DNA from: Lewinellaceae bacterium
GTDB taxonomy: Bacteria; Bacteroidota; Bacteroidia; Chitinophagales; Saprospiraceae
Direction of reading: 5' to 3'
DNA length: 64,000 nucleotides
NCBI GenBank assembly: GCA_016711435.1
Contig: JADJSY010000008.1
Span: 1-64,000, forward strand
In this document: one piece after another, positions 55,192 through 64,000 of the stretch
Layout: every line of letters starts with the position of its first letter
Numbering within the stretch: the stretch's first letter is position 1
Notes under the pieces: model-generated
What the model saw: only the letters and a program-made list of their open reading frames with translations
The model's database searches: none
Told to the model about the DNA's origin: nothing
Program-made: the position numbers and the translations under genes

Positions 55192-58191
55192 GTGTATCGA
55201 ACGATTCTTATTTACGCCGTATGTATCCCCTGCCTCGCAGCCTCTGCTGCCGGGCAGTCGCTCATTTTACCCAAGGCGCCCATTCTACAGCGTTTCCCGG
55301 GCCAGGCAGGGCAAAACGAACTGTTGTCGTTCACTTTCAACTGGCGGGGCGAACTGGCGGCCATCGGCAATGCCGCGCGCGGCAGCCAGGGTGAACAAGA
55401 CATTAGTTTTGTGGTTTTTGACGGCCAACTGAATAAAATGATAGAACGGCATATCGGTCGGGCCGCTGACGACGGCGCCGGACAAATTGCCGCTTTGCCC
55501 GACGGGCGATACCTCGTTGCCGGCTACTCTACCCGACCCGGCGGGCGGGCCAAAACACGCAGCAATTACTTCGGTAAACAAGACGGCTGGCTCCTGGTAC
55601 TCGATGAGCAGGGCGAGACCGAACGCGAAATCCTCCTCGGTACTGCCGATAACGATGCCTTTGTCTCGGTTGCGGTGTGCCCGGACGGCAGTGCCTGGGT
55701 GGCCGGTAACTCCGGAACACAAGCCTGGATCGTACGGCTCAACGCAGCACTGGAAGTCGAATGGGAACGCAAACTGCAATACCACCAGTTGCCCACCCAT
55801 GCCGCCGCCGCGACAATCACTGCCGAAGGCAATTTTTTTGTTGTGGGCGGGATGAAAGAACTCAACCGAAAGCACCTGTGGATAGCAGGATTTGACGCCG
55901 GAGGAAAATTAATCATGGAAAAAACGTACCCCACTTCACAAGCTGAAGCCGGAACGGGCATCACAGCCCTCCATGACAATACCCTGGCTATTATCGGCGC
56001 CGTAAACGATCCGCGCGACCGTGAAAACGGTTTCCTCAGCATACTGGATCATTCAGGTGTCATGCGTCAGTATATACCGCTGGGCGGGCGGGAGTATGAC
56101 CGGCTGCATACCCTGACCAGGCTGCACAACGGACAACTGCTGGCGGGTGGCGGCAGCGCATCTTTTGAACGCGGCAGTCGCCGGATTTCGGCATGGCTCA
56201 ACCTGATCGAAACCGATGGTACCATCGTTCAGGAAAACTATTACGGCAGCAAATTGGACGACGAAGTGCTGTCGCTGCTGGAACATCCCGACGGGCGTTT
56301 GTTTGCAATCGGCACAACTGCCCGCCAGGTGTTGAAACTGCGCCAGGGCTGGGTATTTCAACTGACGCAACGTTCCCAACGAACCGCCCAAGCCGGCGCC
56401 CTGCAAGTGGCGTTGGGACAGGTTGTTTATCCGGCCCATCGCACATTTTTGATGCACCGGGAACGTACTTTTATACCCTTTTCCATCAAAAACACAGGAG
56501 AATCAGGTCAGTGTAATCTCCATGCAGTTATCACGGCAAACGATCCCGCTGCTGCGTCGGCACTGTTATTACCGGGTAGTCGTTCCATTTTGTTGCCGCC
56601 GATTGCCGCCGATGAACGTATAGACTGGGGACTCCCCTTGCGCGTTGACGAAAGCAGCCGCTCGGGGCTGCATCGTTTTCAGGTCCAGTTTTTTCAAGAC
56701 AAAACACCACTCGGCCCGGCACAAATATTCGAAGTCAATATTGGCAAAAATGAGCAACCGCGATTGGAAATAAGTGTAACAACGCCGGATAGCGGTTTTG
56801 TGGCGGGGCGGGAGGCATTCCTGCCTGTTGAAGTGCGCAATACCGGAACGCAGGCGGCCAAAGCGCTTACCCTCAGTACATCCGTCCAGACAAACGCCCG
56901 GTTGGCTGCCCAGGTGACACTCGGCGACCTGGCTCCGGGCGGAAAAATGTTGTATAACATGCCACTGTTACCCGAACGGATCGGAACGGACGTCATACAC
57001 CTGCGCGTTGCAGATGAAAGCCTGCTGCACACCGCATCGACCGAGGTTGATATAATGGTCACAGCGCCGTCATCCGCTCCCGTTTCCCCGACCCAACCGG
57101 ATTACACTGTAGCCGTGTGGGTGTACCCGAATCCCGATAATTTTGACCGGACGGAGATCGTATGGACGCAGGAAGATATCACCGTGCAGGTTAAAATTGT
57201 TTCGAGCCGGCCCGTCACGCGGCAACAGTTTTGTCTGGAAATCAATGGCCAACCCTGCGCGACAGGCGTAAAATTTGACGAGGTACAAATCAAAGGCGAC
57301 CGAACCAGCAAAACATTTTCCCAAACCGTACGGCTGCGGGAAGGTGAAAACATTCTTCGCGCCAATATCCAGACCCCAGGCGGCAGTACCGGCAGCGATC
57401 CGATCAAAATCGTTTATACGCCCGCCAAACCAAACCTGCACATCTTGTCCATCGGGGTGCCTGCCGACGACTTGAAATATACCAGCAAAGACGCGCACGA
57501 TTTTGCTTCGGCGCTTGCCGAAAGCCGGAATATTGCGTTCGGCAAAATTTTTATCGATACGTTGCTGTCCGAAGCACGCACCACCAAAACCGAAATCCTG
57601 AAAGCCCTGCGCCGCCTGCAATACCGTTATGCCGACTTGCAAATTTTACCCAAAGACCTGCTCGTTATTTTTGTGTCGGGCCACGGACTGGGCGCTTATG
57701 ACGGTAGTTTCCGGCTCGCCGCCAGCGATTACGACGGCCCGTTTATGCAGGAAACCAGCCTTGATTTTGAGCAGGAAATTGTGAATTACCTGCAAAGTCT
57801 GCCTTGCCGAAAATTGTTTCTGGTAGATGCCTGTCACAGTGGCGTCACTTCAGGAACAGGCCTGGCAGGTATTGCCACGCGTAAAAATGGCCTGAACATG
57901 CTGGTCTCCTGCCAGTCTGATGAGTACAGTTACGAAGACGACAGCTGGAAAAACGGCGCTTTCACCCGCGCCCTGGTAAACGGTATCCAAACTTTTGCTA
58001 CACATCCTGCCTCGCTTGATCTAAATGCCGATTCAGCGCTCGATATGGGCGAGTTGTTCGGTTTTATCCAGAAAGAAGTGCCTGCATTGGTAGAAAAAAA
58101 GAAACCCAAACCAAAAACAACCCAGCGGCCAAAACTCATTCTGGCCGAACCGGACAAACAAGTAATGTTGTTTGAGGTTAAAAGAGGATAA
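55192..58191 (+). CDS. Secreted caspase-like (C14) protease with N-terminal propeller and CARDB-like regions
   Basis: A 999-residue protein starting with GTG 55192 and a signal peptide (MYRTILIYAVCIPCLAASAAGQ). Residues about 50-385 form repeats of a propeller type (DGRYLVAGYSTRP, DGSAWVAGNSGTQAWIVRLN, LLAGGGSASFERGSRRISAWL, DGRLFAIGTTARQ). About 410-640 are two CARDB/NEW3-like modules (FIPFSIKNTGESGQCNLHAVI, FLPVEVRNTGTQAAKALTL). A short Ig-like part precedes the C14 domain (about 755-960) with His831 in VIFVSGHGLG and Cys881 in LFLVDACHSG; acidic QSDEYSYEDDSW follows, as in caspase/metacaspase-type folds. No CTD. An active periplasmic or surface protease is likely; its substrate is unknown. 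Confidence 0.88.
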   Translation: MYRTILIYAVCIPCLAASAAGQSLILPKAPILQRFPGQAGQNELLSFTFNWRGELAAIGNAARGSQGEQDISFVVFDGQLNKMIERHIGRAADDGAGQIAALPDGRYLVAGYSTRPGGRAKTRSNYFGKQDGWLLVLDEQGETEREILLGTADNDAFVSVAVCPDGSAWVAGNSGTQAWIVRLNAALEVEWERKLQYHQLPTHAAAATITAEGNFFVVGGMKELNRKHLWIAGFDAGGKLIMEKTYPTSQAEAGTGITALHDNTLAIIGAVNDPRDRENGFLSILDHSGVMRQYIPLGGREYDRLHTLTRLHNGQLLAGGGSASFERGSRRISAWLNLIETDGTIVQENYYGSKLDDEVLSLLEHPDGRLFAIGTTARQVLKLRQGWVFQLTQRSQRTAQAGALQVALGQVVYPAHRTFLMHRERTFIPFSIKNTGESGQCNLHAVITANDPAAASALLLPGSRSILLPPIAADERIDWGLPLRVDESSRSGLHRFQVQFFQDKTPLGPAQIFEVNIGKNEQPRLEISVTTPDSGFVAGREAFLPVEVRNTGTQAAKALTLSTSVQTNARLAAQVTLGDLAPGGKMLYNMPLLPERIGTDVIHLRVADESLLHTASTEVDIMVTAPSSAPVSPTQPDYTVAVWVYPNPDNFDRTEIVWTQEDITVQVKIVSSRPVTRQQFCLEINGQPCATGVKFDEVQIKGDRTSKTFSQTVRLREGENILRANIQTPGGSTGSDPIKIVYTPAKPNLHILSIGVPADDLKYTSKDAHDFASALAESRNIAFGKIFIDTLLSEARTTKTEILKALRRLQYRYADLQILPKDLLVIFVSGHGLGAYDGSFRLAASDYDGPFMQETSLDFEQEIVNYLQSLPCRKLFLVDACHSGVTSGTGLAGIATRKNGLNMLVSCQSDEYSYEDDSWKNGAFTRALVNGIQTFATHPASLDLNADSALDMGELFGFIQKEVPALVEKKKPKPKTTQRPKLILAEPDKQVMLFEVKRG

Positions 58192-58199
58192 ACAAAATA

Positions 58200-58283
<84 letters not shown>

Positions 58284-59261
58284 ATGAAGAAAATTTTATC
58301 ATTGCTTGGGCTGCTTTTATTGCCCTTTTTGGCGCAGGCGCAGCAGCTGCCGTACCAGACTCAGTTTCGGCAGTTATACGCCTACATCAACCCCGCTTCG
58401 GTCAGCAGCGACTATTTTTTATATGAATACAACGCATCTGTAAATGCCTCTTACCGCCTGCAGTGGGCGGCACAGCCCCAAACGCCGCGCACGTTCCACC
58501 TCGCCGGCGAGTACATACACAATAGCGGCGAACGCAACAATGGTTTCAACCTGGCGGGAGGCGCTATGCTGCTCCGCGACCAGGTAGGGCCGCTCAGCCT
58601 GACGGGTGCTTATGCCCGTATCGCCAGCCTTTTTGCCCAGGATCCTTATTTTGGGGCTTTTTCGGTAGGATTCAGCGTGGGTGCAACACAGTATCGCCTC
58701 TTGCATGAACGCATTGTTTGGGAAACCCTGGATGACCCGGATATTCCACTCGACGATATTTCTACCACCCAGCCGGAAGTAGGGCTGGGTTTTTATTATT
58801 TCAAACGCCTGCGAAAAGGGCGGCTCCGGGGCGATAATTTTTACGCAGGTCTTTCTGTACCGCAGCTCTGGGCGGCCAATGTAGAGGTCCCGAGTATGGG
58901 TAATGCCGTTCCGGTTACGCGCATTCCGCACCTCTATTTGACCGGTGGATGGTATCATTTTTTCAACGAGGATAGTTTTCTGGAAATCGGTCTTTGGTCA
59001 AAATATACAAAAGGCGCACGGCCTAATGTGCATATCACCGGGCGCTTTCAGCCCATTCGCAGGTTTTGGGTAGGCGGCGGATTCAATCCCAACGGGCTGG
59101 TACATCTGGAAACGGGTTTAAACCTGCCCGGCTTTATCTCCGAAGCGGGTAATTTGAAAATCGGTTACGCTTTCGATTACAATATTTCGGCGTTCGATTT
59201 GCCTTTCGGCGCCTCCCATGAACTGCATATATCGTATTTAATAGATACTAAAGGGCGCTAA
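58284..59261 (+). CDS. PorP/SprF-family outer-membrane protein of type IX secretion
   Basis: A 325-residue barrel protein from ATG 58284 (MKKILSLLGLLLLPFLAQAQ, a signal peptide); a start six codons earlier is possible. It has the family opening QTQFRQLYAYINPASVS, central GFSVGATQYRLLHERIVW, NFYAGLSVPQLWAANVE, and the barrel end YAFDYNISAFDLPFGASHELHISYLI. SprF-type proteins help secretion and anchoring of cargo with type B sorting domains such as SprB; the SprB-repeat protein at 49.4-51.3 kb has such a domain. Last gene of the protease operon. Confidence 0.9.
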   Translation: MKKILSLLGLLLLPFLAQAQQLPYQTQFRQLYAYINPASVSSDYFLYEYNASVNASYRLQWAAQPQTPRTFHLAGEYIHNSGERNNGFNLAGGAMLLRDQVGPLSLTGAYARIASLFAQDPYFGAFSVGFSVGATQYRLLHERIVWETLDDPDIPLDDISTTQPEVGLGFYYFKRLRKGRLRGDNFYAGLSVPQLWAANVEVPSMGNAVPVTRIPHLYLTGGWYHFFNEDSFLEIGLWSKYTKGARPNVHITGRFQPIRRFWVGGGFNPNGLVHLETGLNLPGFISEAGNLKIGYAFDYNISAFDLPFGASHELHISYLIDTKGR

Positions 59262-59435
59262 AACCTGTCCATTGTGGCCTTCAAAGAATATTATTTCACC
59301 CCGCCCCTGCCCTTCCCGCCAAAACAAAATTTAAATTATGCCGTTTAAAACGCCGCTTCCCGTAAATTTTTGAAACCATTTTAAGGTTTTCCGTCTACTT
59401 TAGAAAAAAAAATGACAAAGACGGGTTAAAAAACT

Positions 59436-59443
59436 TAACTTTG
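59436..59443 (+). promoter_or_regulatory. -7 box (TAACTTTG) upstream of rpoD
   Basis: TAACTTTG matches TAnnTTTG and lies 123 bp before ATG 59566, which implies a fairly long leader with a small GC-rich hairpin (CAGCTGGTTGTTTCACCAGC region, about 59498-59520). The 305-bp gap 59262-59565 shows no gene. Confidence 0.45.
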
Positions 59444-59565
59444 CGCCCGAAAAATGGTTTAGGATTAAGATATAATCCGCAACAGTCCTGCCCGGCAAGC
59501 AGCTGGTTGTTTCACCAGCCTTTCATCATTCCTCGCATACACACGTTATATAGCACCATCGCACA

Positions 59566-60435
59566 ATGAGGCAACTAAAGATTACGAAGTCCATTACCAA
59601 CCGGGAGAGCCAGTCACTCGAAAAGTATCTTCAGGAAATTGGTAAAGTGGATCTTCTCACCCCCGAAGAAGAAGTAGACCTCGCCAAACGCATCAAGCAA
59701 GGCGACCAGATAGCCCTCGAAAAACTCACCAAAGCCAACCTGCGTTTTGTCGTTTCTGTTGCAAAACAGTATCAGAATCAAGGACTTAGCCTGTCTGACC
59801 TTATCAACGAAGGCAACCTGGGCCTGATTAAAGCAGCCCAGCGTTTCGACGAAACGCGCGGTTTTAAATTTATTTCCTACGCCGTTTGGTGGATTCGCCA
59901 GAGCATTCTCCAGGCCCTGGCCGAACAAAGCCGTATCGTGCGCCTGCCCCTGAACAAAGTGGGTTCTTTGAATAAAATCAACAAGGCGTTTTCCGAACTC
60001 GAACAAACGTTCGAACGCGAACCCAGCCCGGAAGAACTGGCCGAACTGCTCGAAATCACCACCGACGAAGTAGAAACCACACTCGGCGTGGCTGCCCGCC
60101 ACGTTTCGATGGACGCGCCCTTCGTGGAAGGGGAAGATAACTCGCTGCTCGACGTGCTGGAAAACAACTCCATGCCCGGCACGGATACGCACCTCGAATA
60201 CGCCGACTCGCTGCGCCGCGAAATCGAACGCTCGCTCGGCACACTCACCGACCGCCAGTGCGACGTGATCAAACTGTACTTCGGCATCGGCGTGGAACAC
60301 CCCATGTCGCTCGAAGACATTGGCGACAAGTTTGGCCTCACCCGCGAACGCGTACGCCAGATTAAGGACAAAGCCATCAATAAGTTGCGCGCTACCAGCC
60401 GCAGCAAATTGCTGAAAACATATCTGGGGTCTTAA
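59566..60435 (+). CDS. rpoD: Primary RNA polymerase sigma factor (RpoD/SigA, short Bacteroidota form)
   Basis: A 289-residue housekeeping sigma factor. It starts MRQLKITKSITNRESQSLEKYLQEI with region 1.2 and lacks region 1.1, as in Bacteroidota. Region 2: KANLRFVVSVAKQYQNQGLSLSDLINEGNLGLIKAAQRFDETRGFKFISYAVWWIRQSI. Region 3: VRLPLNKVGSLNKINKAFSELEQTF. Region 4: GIGVEHPMSLEDIGDKFGLTRERVRQIKDKAINKLR. All parts intact. Monocistronic, followed by an inverted family E element and a terminator. Confidence 0.97.
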   Translation: MRQLKITKSITNRESQSLEKYLQEIGKVDLLTPEEEVDLAKRIKQGDQIALEKLTKANLRFVVSVAKQYQNQGLSLSDLINEGNLGLIKAAQRFDETRGFKFISYAVWWIRQSILQALAEQSRIVRLPLNKVGSLNKINKAFSELEQTFEREPSPEELAELLEITTDEVETTLGVAARHVSMDAPFVEGEDNSLLDVLENNSMPGTDTHLEYADSLRREIERSLGTLTDRQCDVIKLYFGIGVEHPMSLEDIGDKFGLTRERVRQIKDKAINKLRATSRSKLLKTYLGS

Positions 60436-60545
60436 TAGTTATCAGTTATTTGTTATCTGTTATTCGTGTTGATTATCAGGCATTTGTACATAACGCAACC
60501 TGATTTTAGCCAAGTACTCAGACAGAAATCGTTTTGTAAATGATC
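60434..60545 (-). repeat. Family E element, inverted, after rpoD
   Basis: On the minus strand it reads TTTGTCTGAG-like, then TTGGCTAAAATCAGG, AAATGCCTGATAATCAACAC and GAATAACAGATAAC, matching copies at 3.46-3.63 and 27.42-27.52 kb with more changes. Confidence 0.6.
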
Positions 60546-60580
60546 CCGAATTTTTCCAGTGTGGAAAATTCGGGATTTTT
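60543..60580 (+). terminator. Terminator-like stem-loop after rpoD
   Basis: ATCCCGAATTTTTCCA (60543-60558) pairs with TGGAAAATTCGGGAT (60562-60576), with one extra base, around a 3-nt loop and is followed by a T run. Good intrinsic terminator for rpoD. Confidence 0.75.
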
Positions 60581-60595
60581 GTTTTGTAGCGGCGA

Positions 60596-60636
60596 CTTAT
60601 TGAAGTTTTTAAATAAAACGACATTAAATGGGGTTG
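60596..60636. repeat. Solo copy of the 43.7-kb element end
   Basis: The 41 nt match 43695-43735 with one difference and include TTGAAGTTTTTAAATA. No second end was found nearby. Confidence 0.7.
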
Positions 60637-60664
60637 AAACCCCGTAATCAGCTATCTGTAAGTA

Positions 60665-60760
60665 GGGGTTGTGTCAAAAGTCTAAAGCGAAAAAAATGTT
60701 TTTCGCGCCAAATTATGTTGCCAAAAAGCAATGCGGAACAGTGCTAAAGCCATTAGTTAT
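60665..60760. repeat. Truncated copy of the 26.2-kb MITE-like element
   Basis: GGGGTTGTGTCAAAAG (60665-60680) is identical to the end of copy 1. GCGCCAAATTATGTTGCCAA matches inner sequence of copies 1 and 2. The other end is missing. Confidence 0.55.
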
Positions 60761-60790
60761 CACTCATTCTTGAGCCAGACGTTACCGCCG

Positions 60791-61231
60791 TGCGCGGGTC
60801 TTACGACCCCTGCACTTCTTTCTTCATTTACATTGTGTATACCACACGTTTTTACCACAACGGACACGAAGTGGTTTCACAAAGGACACAAAGCGTAGAG
60901 TGACCACATTATTTATCCCGAAACTAAAGATGGGTCAACTCTACGCTTGTGGTTGAAATGTGTATACAGTACTTGTGGTGAGCCGGGGTTATGAAACACT
61001 GCTTTCGGCTACTTTATATACAGAACGGCCGAGTATTATAATAACGGACGCGGCTCAAAGGACACAAAGGTAGAGTTGACCTATCCCGTTTTGTATTTAC
61101 GTAGATTTGGAAAAAATCATCGCAAATTACTGGAAAAATACAGTCAACTCTACGCTTAGTGTCCTTTGTGAAAACCACTTTGTGCGCTTTGTGATAAAAA
61201 AATTCAGTGCGGGGGTCGTAAGACCCGCGCA
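60791..61231. repeat. Nested palindrome region before the TonB-dependent receptor
   Basis: The outer arms 60791-60816 and 61206-61231 pair over 26 bp with one mismatch (TGCGCGGGTCTTACGACCCC). Inside are AAGCGTAGAGTGACC/GGTCAACTCTACGCTT (60893-60957) and AAAGGACACAAAGGTAGAGTTGAC with GTCAACTCTACGCTTAGTGTCCTTT (about 61056-61166). No gene lies in 60436-61294. Confidence 0.75.
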
Positions 61232-61294
61232 TGTTTAAACTGAAACGCATTCTATTCTGAAAACTTCTATATGAATCCTCCATTACCTCCAATT

Positions 61295-63346
61295 ATGTAC
61301 CGTTTCTTTTCAATCTGTTTGTTCTTACTTAGCGTCGCTGCTGTCAGGTTGCAAGCGCAATCCGACACCCTCGCCCCTACCCTGCTCCAACCCGTCGAAG
61401 TGAGCGCTACCCGCTTCACTACCAACGATTTACAAACGGCATACGGCCTGAGCGTACTCGGCAAAACACAATTACAATCGGGGCTGCAACAACTCAACCC
61501 GGCGGAGTTTTTATCAGCAGTTCCGGGTGTGTTTTTTATGAATGCCGACAACTTTGCCCAGGACCTGCGGGTCTCCATCCGCGGGGTGGGCGCCCGTTCG
61601 GCATTTGGCATTCGCGGCGTACGAATCATGGTGGACGACCTGCCGGAAACGACGCCCGACGGGCAGGGGCAGATCGACAACCTCGACCCGGGACACCTGG
61701 AGCGGCTGGAAGTGATCCGCGGACCGGCTTCCGGCCTGTACGGCAATGCTTCGGGCGGCGTGTTGAGTTTTAGAACAGAAGAAGTGGCCGAAAAACAATT
61801 CTGGCAACTCGGTACGCGCTTCGGATCATTCGGTTTTCAGCAATTCCAACTCAAAACCGGCGGGCGAAACGGGCGCTGGCAATACATCGCGGGCGCGACC
61901 CACGTTCGCCTGCAAGGTTTTCGAGAGCAAAGCCGGATGCGCAATACCATCGCCAACTTAAAAATCAGGTATCAACTCAATGAGCGCCACCACCTGCTGC
62001 TGATCGGCAATTTCGCCGGCAGCCCCGTTGCCGAAGATGCCGGCGCGCTGACTGCCTTACAGGCTGACACGCTGCCCACACAGGCGCGCGACGTAAACCG
62101 GCAATACAAGGGCGGAGAATCGGTGTACCAAGGCCGTATCGGCGTCATTTCCGACCAGCGTTTGTCCGCGCGCAGTCGCCTGAAAATCAGGCTGTTCCAT
62201 ACGATTCGGGAATTTGAAAACAACCTGGCGTTCCGGGCCGACGGCATCGTTGCTTTCCGGCGGAATTTCAGCGGGGCAGGCATAGGCTATCTGTATTCGG
62301 CCAAACCCGGCCGCGTCGCCTGGCAACTGCACACCGGAATCGATCTGGAGCGACAAGCGGATTTGCGCAAACGATTTACCAACCTCGACGGACTGCAGGG
62401 CGACCTGAGTTTTGAGCAACTGGAAACCTACCAAAATGCCGGGCTGTTTTTCCTGAACGATCTGCAATTCAACCAAAAATGGGCGCTGACCGCCAACGTC
62501 CGCCTCGACCTGATACAGGTGAAAGCCGCCGATCGTTTTCTGCAAAACGGCGACGATTCCGGCAGCCTGAGCCGCCAAAACCTGAGTCCCGTGCTGGGCT
62601 TGCGCTATTCCGCTTCCCAGGCAGCCAATGTGTACGTCAATGTCTCCACCGCCTTCGATATGCCTACTTTGAGCGAACTGAGCTCCAACCCCGACGGCAG
62701 CGGCGGATTCAATACCGGTTTATTACCGCAGCAGACAGTGGGTGGCGAGATGGGCGTCAAAGGGCTTATAAACAACAGATTGCGCTACGAAGCGGCCTTT
62801 TTTTATGCCCTCTCGCGCAACGAACTGATTCCCTACGAAATACAAAATTTTCCCGGACGTACTTTTTATCAAAACAGTGGACGCACGGCGCGCAACGGCA
62901 TCGAACTGGCCCTGAACTGGCTGCCCGGCGGCGGCTTTCAATGCAGCGCCAACTATACCTTAGCCGCTTACCGCTATATTGATTTTCAATCGGGCGTCAA
63001 CATATACGACGATAACCGGATTCCGGGACTACCCGAACAAACCGGCGCCGTCGAATTGCGCTATACCCACCGGAAAGGGCCTTTCGCCTTTATCAACACC
63101 CGTTATGTCGGCGCTATGTTTGCCGATGACGCCAATACGGCCCGCGTACCGGCTTTTTGGCTGCTCAACCTGCGCGGCGGCTGGCCTGTTTACTGGGGCA
63201 AGGTACTCCTGGAACCTTCTTTTGGACTGAACAACCTGGCAGACACCCGCTATTTCGGCAATATCCGGATCAATGCCTTTGGGGCGCGGTACTACGAACC
63301 GGCGGCGGGGCTGAACTGGTATGCGGGGCTACGGCTGCGGTTTTAA
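61295..63346 (+). CDS. TonB-dependent outer-membrane receptor
   Basis: A 683-residue receptor from ATG 61295 (MYRFFSICLFLLSVAAVRLQAQ, a signal peptide); the frame opens eight codons earlier. Plug domain about 30-160: VEVSATRFTTNDLQTAYGL, LSAVPGVFFMNADNFAQDLRVSIRGVGARSAFGIRGVRIMVDDLPET, LDPGHLERLEVIRGPASGLYGNASGGVLSF. C-terminal 22-strand barrel ending in AGLNWYAGLRLRF. No carboxypeptidase-like N-terminal domain and no SusD gene, so more like FecA/catecholate or vitamin-type transporters. The substrate is unknown. Confidence 0.92.
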   Translation: MYRFFSICLFLLSVAAVRLQAQSDTLAPTLLQPVEVSATRFTTNDLQTAYGLSVLGKTQLQSGLQQLNPAEFLSAVPGVFFMNADNFAQDLRVSIRGVGARSAFGIRGVRIMVDDLPETTPDGQGQIDNLDPGHLERLEVIRGPASGLYGNASGGVLSFRTEEVAEKQFWQLGTRFGSFGFQQFQLKTGGRNGRWQYIAGATHVRLQGFREQSRMRNTIANLKIRYQLNERHHLLLIGNFAGSPVAEDAGALTALQADTLPTQARDVNRQYKGGESVYQGRIGVISDQRLSARSRLKIRLFHTIREFENNLAFRADGIVAFRRNFSGAGIGYLYSAKPGRVAWQLHTGIDLERQADLRKRFTNLDGLQGDLSFEQLETYQNAGLFFLNDLQFNQKWALTANVRLDLIQVKAADRFLQNGDDSGSLSRQNLSPVLGLRYSASQAANVYVNVSTAFDMPTLSELSSNPDGSGGFNTGLLPQQTVGGEMGVKGLINNRLRYEAAFFYALSRNELIPYEIQNFPGRTFYQNSGRTARNGIELALNWLPGGGFQCSANYTLAAYRYIDFQSGVNIYDDNRIPGLPEQTGAVELRYTHRKGPFAFINTRYVGAMFADDANTARVPAFWLLNLRGGWPVYWGKVLLEPSFGLNNLADTRYFGNIRINAFGARYYEPAAGLNWYAGLRLRF

Positions 63347-63349
63347 GTA

Positions 63350-63369
63350 CCGGCGACTTTAGTCGCCGG
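63350..63369. terminator. Small stem-loop between convergent genes
   Basis: CCGGCGACT pairs with AGTCGCCGG around 2 nt, just after the receptor stop; a T-rich stretch (TTCTTTTAAATG) follows a few bases on. Confidence 0.6.
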
Positions 63370-63429
63370 AAGTTCTTTTAAATGTAAAAACGCTAAGTTT
63401 AATTATCCGGCGCAAAGCAGCCGGTACGC

Positions 63430-64000
63430 CTAGAACGACGCATCAAAGTTATTTTTCCGGTACGGCACCTTGATAAAGTCGAGCGTACCCGGTTTCACCG
63501 CGATAAAAAACGAATACGTGCCGCGCGTCGGCTGCCAGCTCAGGCTGAGTTGCCAGCAGTGCAAGTCGCGGGTAATGCCGATATCGGGATAGACCAGACT
63601 CTTGCTGGGAAAATCATAACTGATATTATTCAGATCCAGCGACCATTTGGACGTGAGCGGAATACTGCCTGCAACGCTGACGTTGTTGGTGCCGATCAGG
63701 AGCGTATCCCTTGCCGTGCCGAAACCGGTGGGTATCAGGCGGCGGTCGAAGGAAATGCGGTGATTGACCCGCCAGTTGTCGAACCAGCCCAGCAGGTCGT
63801 CTTTGGCGACGCTGGTGTTGTTGCGTGGCGCAGTGTTGCCGTCTTCATCCTTTTTGGCAAAAATACCGCGCAACTGATTGACGGTGAAGCCGGTATTGAC
63901 CTGAAATCCGAGTGAAGTAGTGCGCAAGAGTTTACCGTTTTCGCGCACCATGTAACGATTGACCCGCTGCCCTTTTTCGTTGGCAATGTAGGGATCAAAC
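63430..64000 (-). CDS. LptD-like LPS-assembly/organic-solvent-tolerance protein, C-terminal part
   Basis: The frame continues beyond the right edge (upstream residues FDPYIANEKGQRVNRY are visible to 64000), so only the last about 190 residues are seen. They show barrel strands and the Bacteroidota LptD ending ISYDFPSKSLVYPDIGITRDLHCWQLSLSWQPTRGTYSFFIAVKPGTLDFIKVPYRKNN. LptD inserts LPS in the outer leaflet. No frameshift in the visible part. Confidence 0.85.
   Translation of the reverse strand, partial: FDPYIANEKGQRVNRYMVRENGKLLRTTSLGFQVNTGFTVNQLRGIFAKKDEDGNTAPRNNTSVAKDDLLGWFDNWRVNHRISFDRRLIPTGFGTARDTLLIGTNNVSVAGSIPLTSKWSLDLNNISYDFPSKSLVYPDIGITRDLHCWQLSLSWQPTRGTYSFFIAVKPGTLDFIKVPYRKNNFDASF

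Overview
The window looks like chromosomal DNA of a gliding, saprospirian-type member of the Bacteroidota. The evidence is the type IX secretion (T9SS) signatures (a type A C-terminal sorting domain at 45.9 kb, a type B domain and SprB-like repeats at 49.4-51.3 kb, a PorP/SprF protein at 58.3 kb), -7 boxes of the form TAnnTTTG without clear Shine-Dalgarno sites, a short primary sigma factor, a DUF5916 protein and a carboxynorspermidine-synthase-like gene. The taxon is an inference; no rRNA or tRNA gene was recognised.

Layout. 0-12.4 kb is an accessory region: a heavily frameshifted SpvB/TcB-type toxin gene (minus), a type I restriction-modification locus whose hsdM and hsdS are broken but whose hsdR is intact, and a frameshifted AAA/DUF234 ATPase. 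12.4-24.8 kb holds ordinary genes: DUF5916, AraC regulator, lipoprotein, epimerase, Rrf2/peroxiredoxin pair, threonine aldolase, RNase D, double ABC ATPase, TerB-like protein. 24.9-34.5 kb: LVIVD lipoprotein, two small TIR-bounded elements, a beta-barrel remnant, an ECF sigma/anti-sigma-like pair, GH31 glucosidase, LytS-type kinase, NUDIX hydrolase. 34.9-43.5 kb: coaD, pruA, yidD/response regulator, carboxynorspermidine synthase, arginyltransferase-like protein, ECF sigma/FecR pair, Crp-type regulator. 44.2-49.3 kb: a secreted peptidylarginine-deiminase-like enzyme and a GT2/TPR-barrel polysaccharide pair.

49.4-59.3 kb is the most system-like block. Two minus-strand genes (an Fn3/CARDB-like secreted protein and an SprB-repeat adhesin with a type B sorting domain) diverge from a plus-strand run: ECF sigma, membrane TPR protein, papain-like protease, propeller/caspase protein and PorP/SprF. 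I read it as a T9SS-linked surface module with two cysteine proteases under a dedicated sigma factor. Then come rpoD, a repeat-filled gap, a TonB-dependent receptor and the C-terminal end of an LptD-like gene.

A second theme is the non-coding DNA. Most gaps carry long inverted repeats built from short degenerate units. At convergent gene ends the stop codons often lie inside the repeat arms, for example a 51-bp perfect arm at 33.23-33.35 kb. Single-base frameshifts are scattered through otherwise conserved genes, and those I examined mostly fall in homopolymers, so sequencing error has to be considered for isolated cases. Damage in the toxin, hsdS and the ATPase is much denser.
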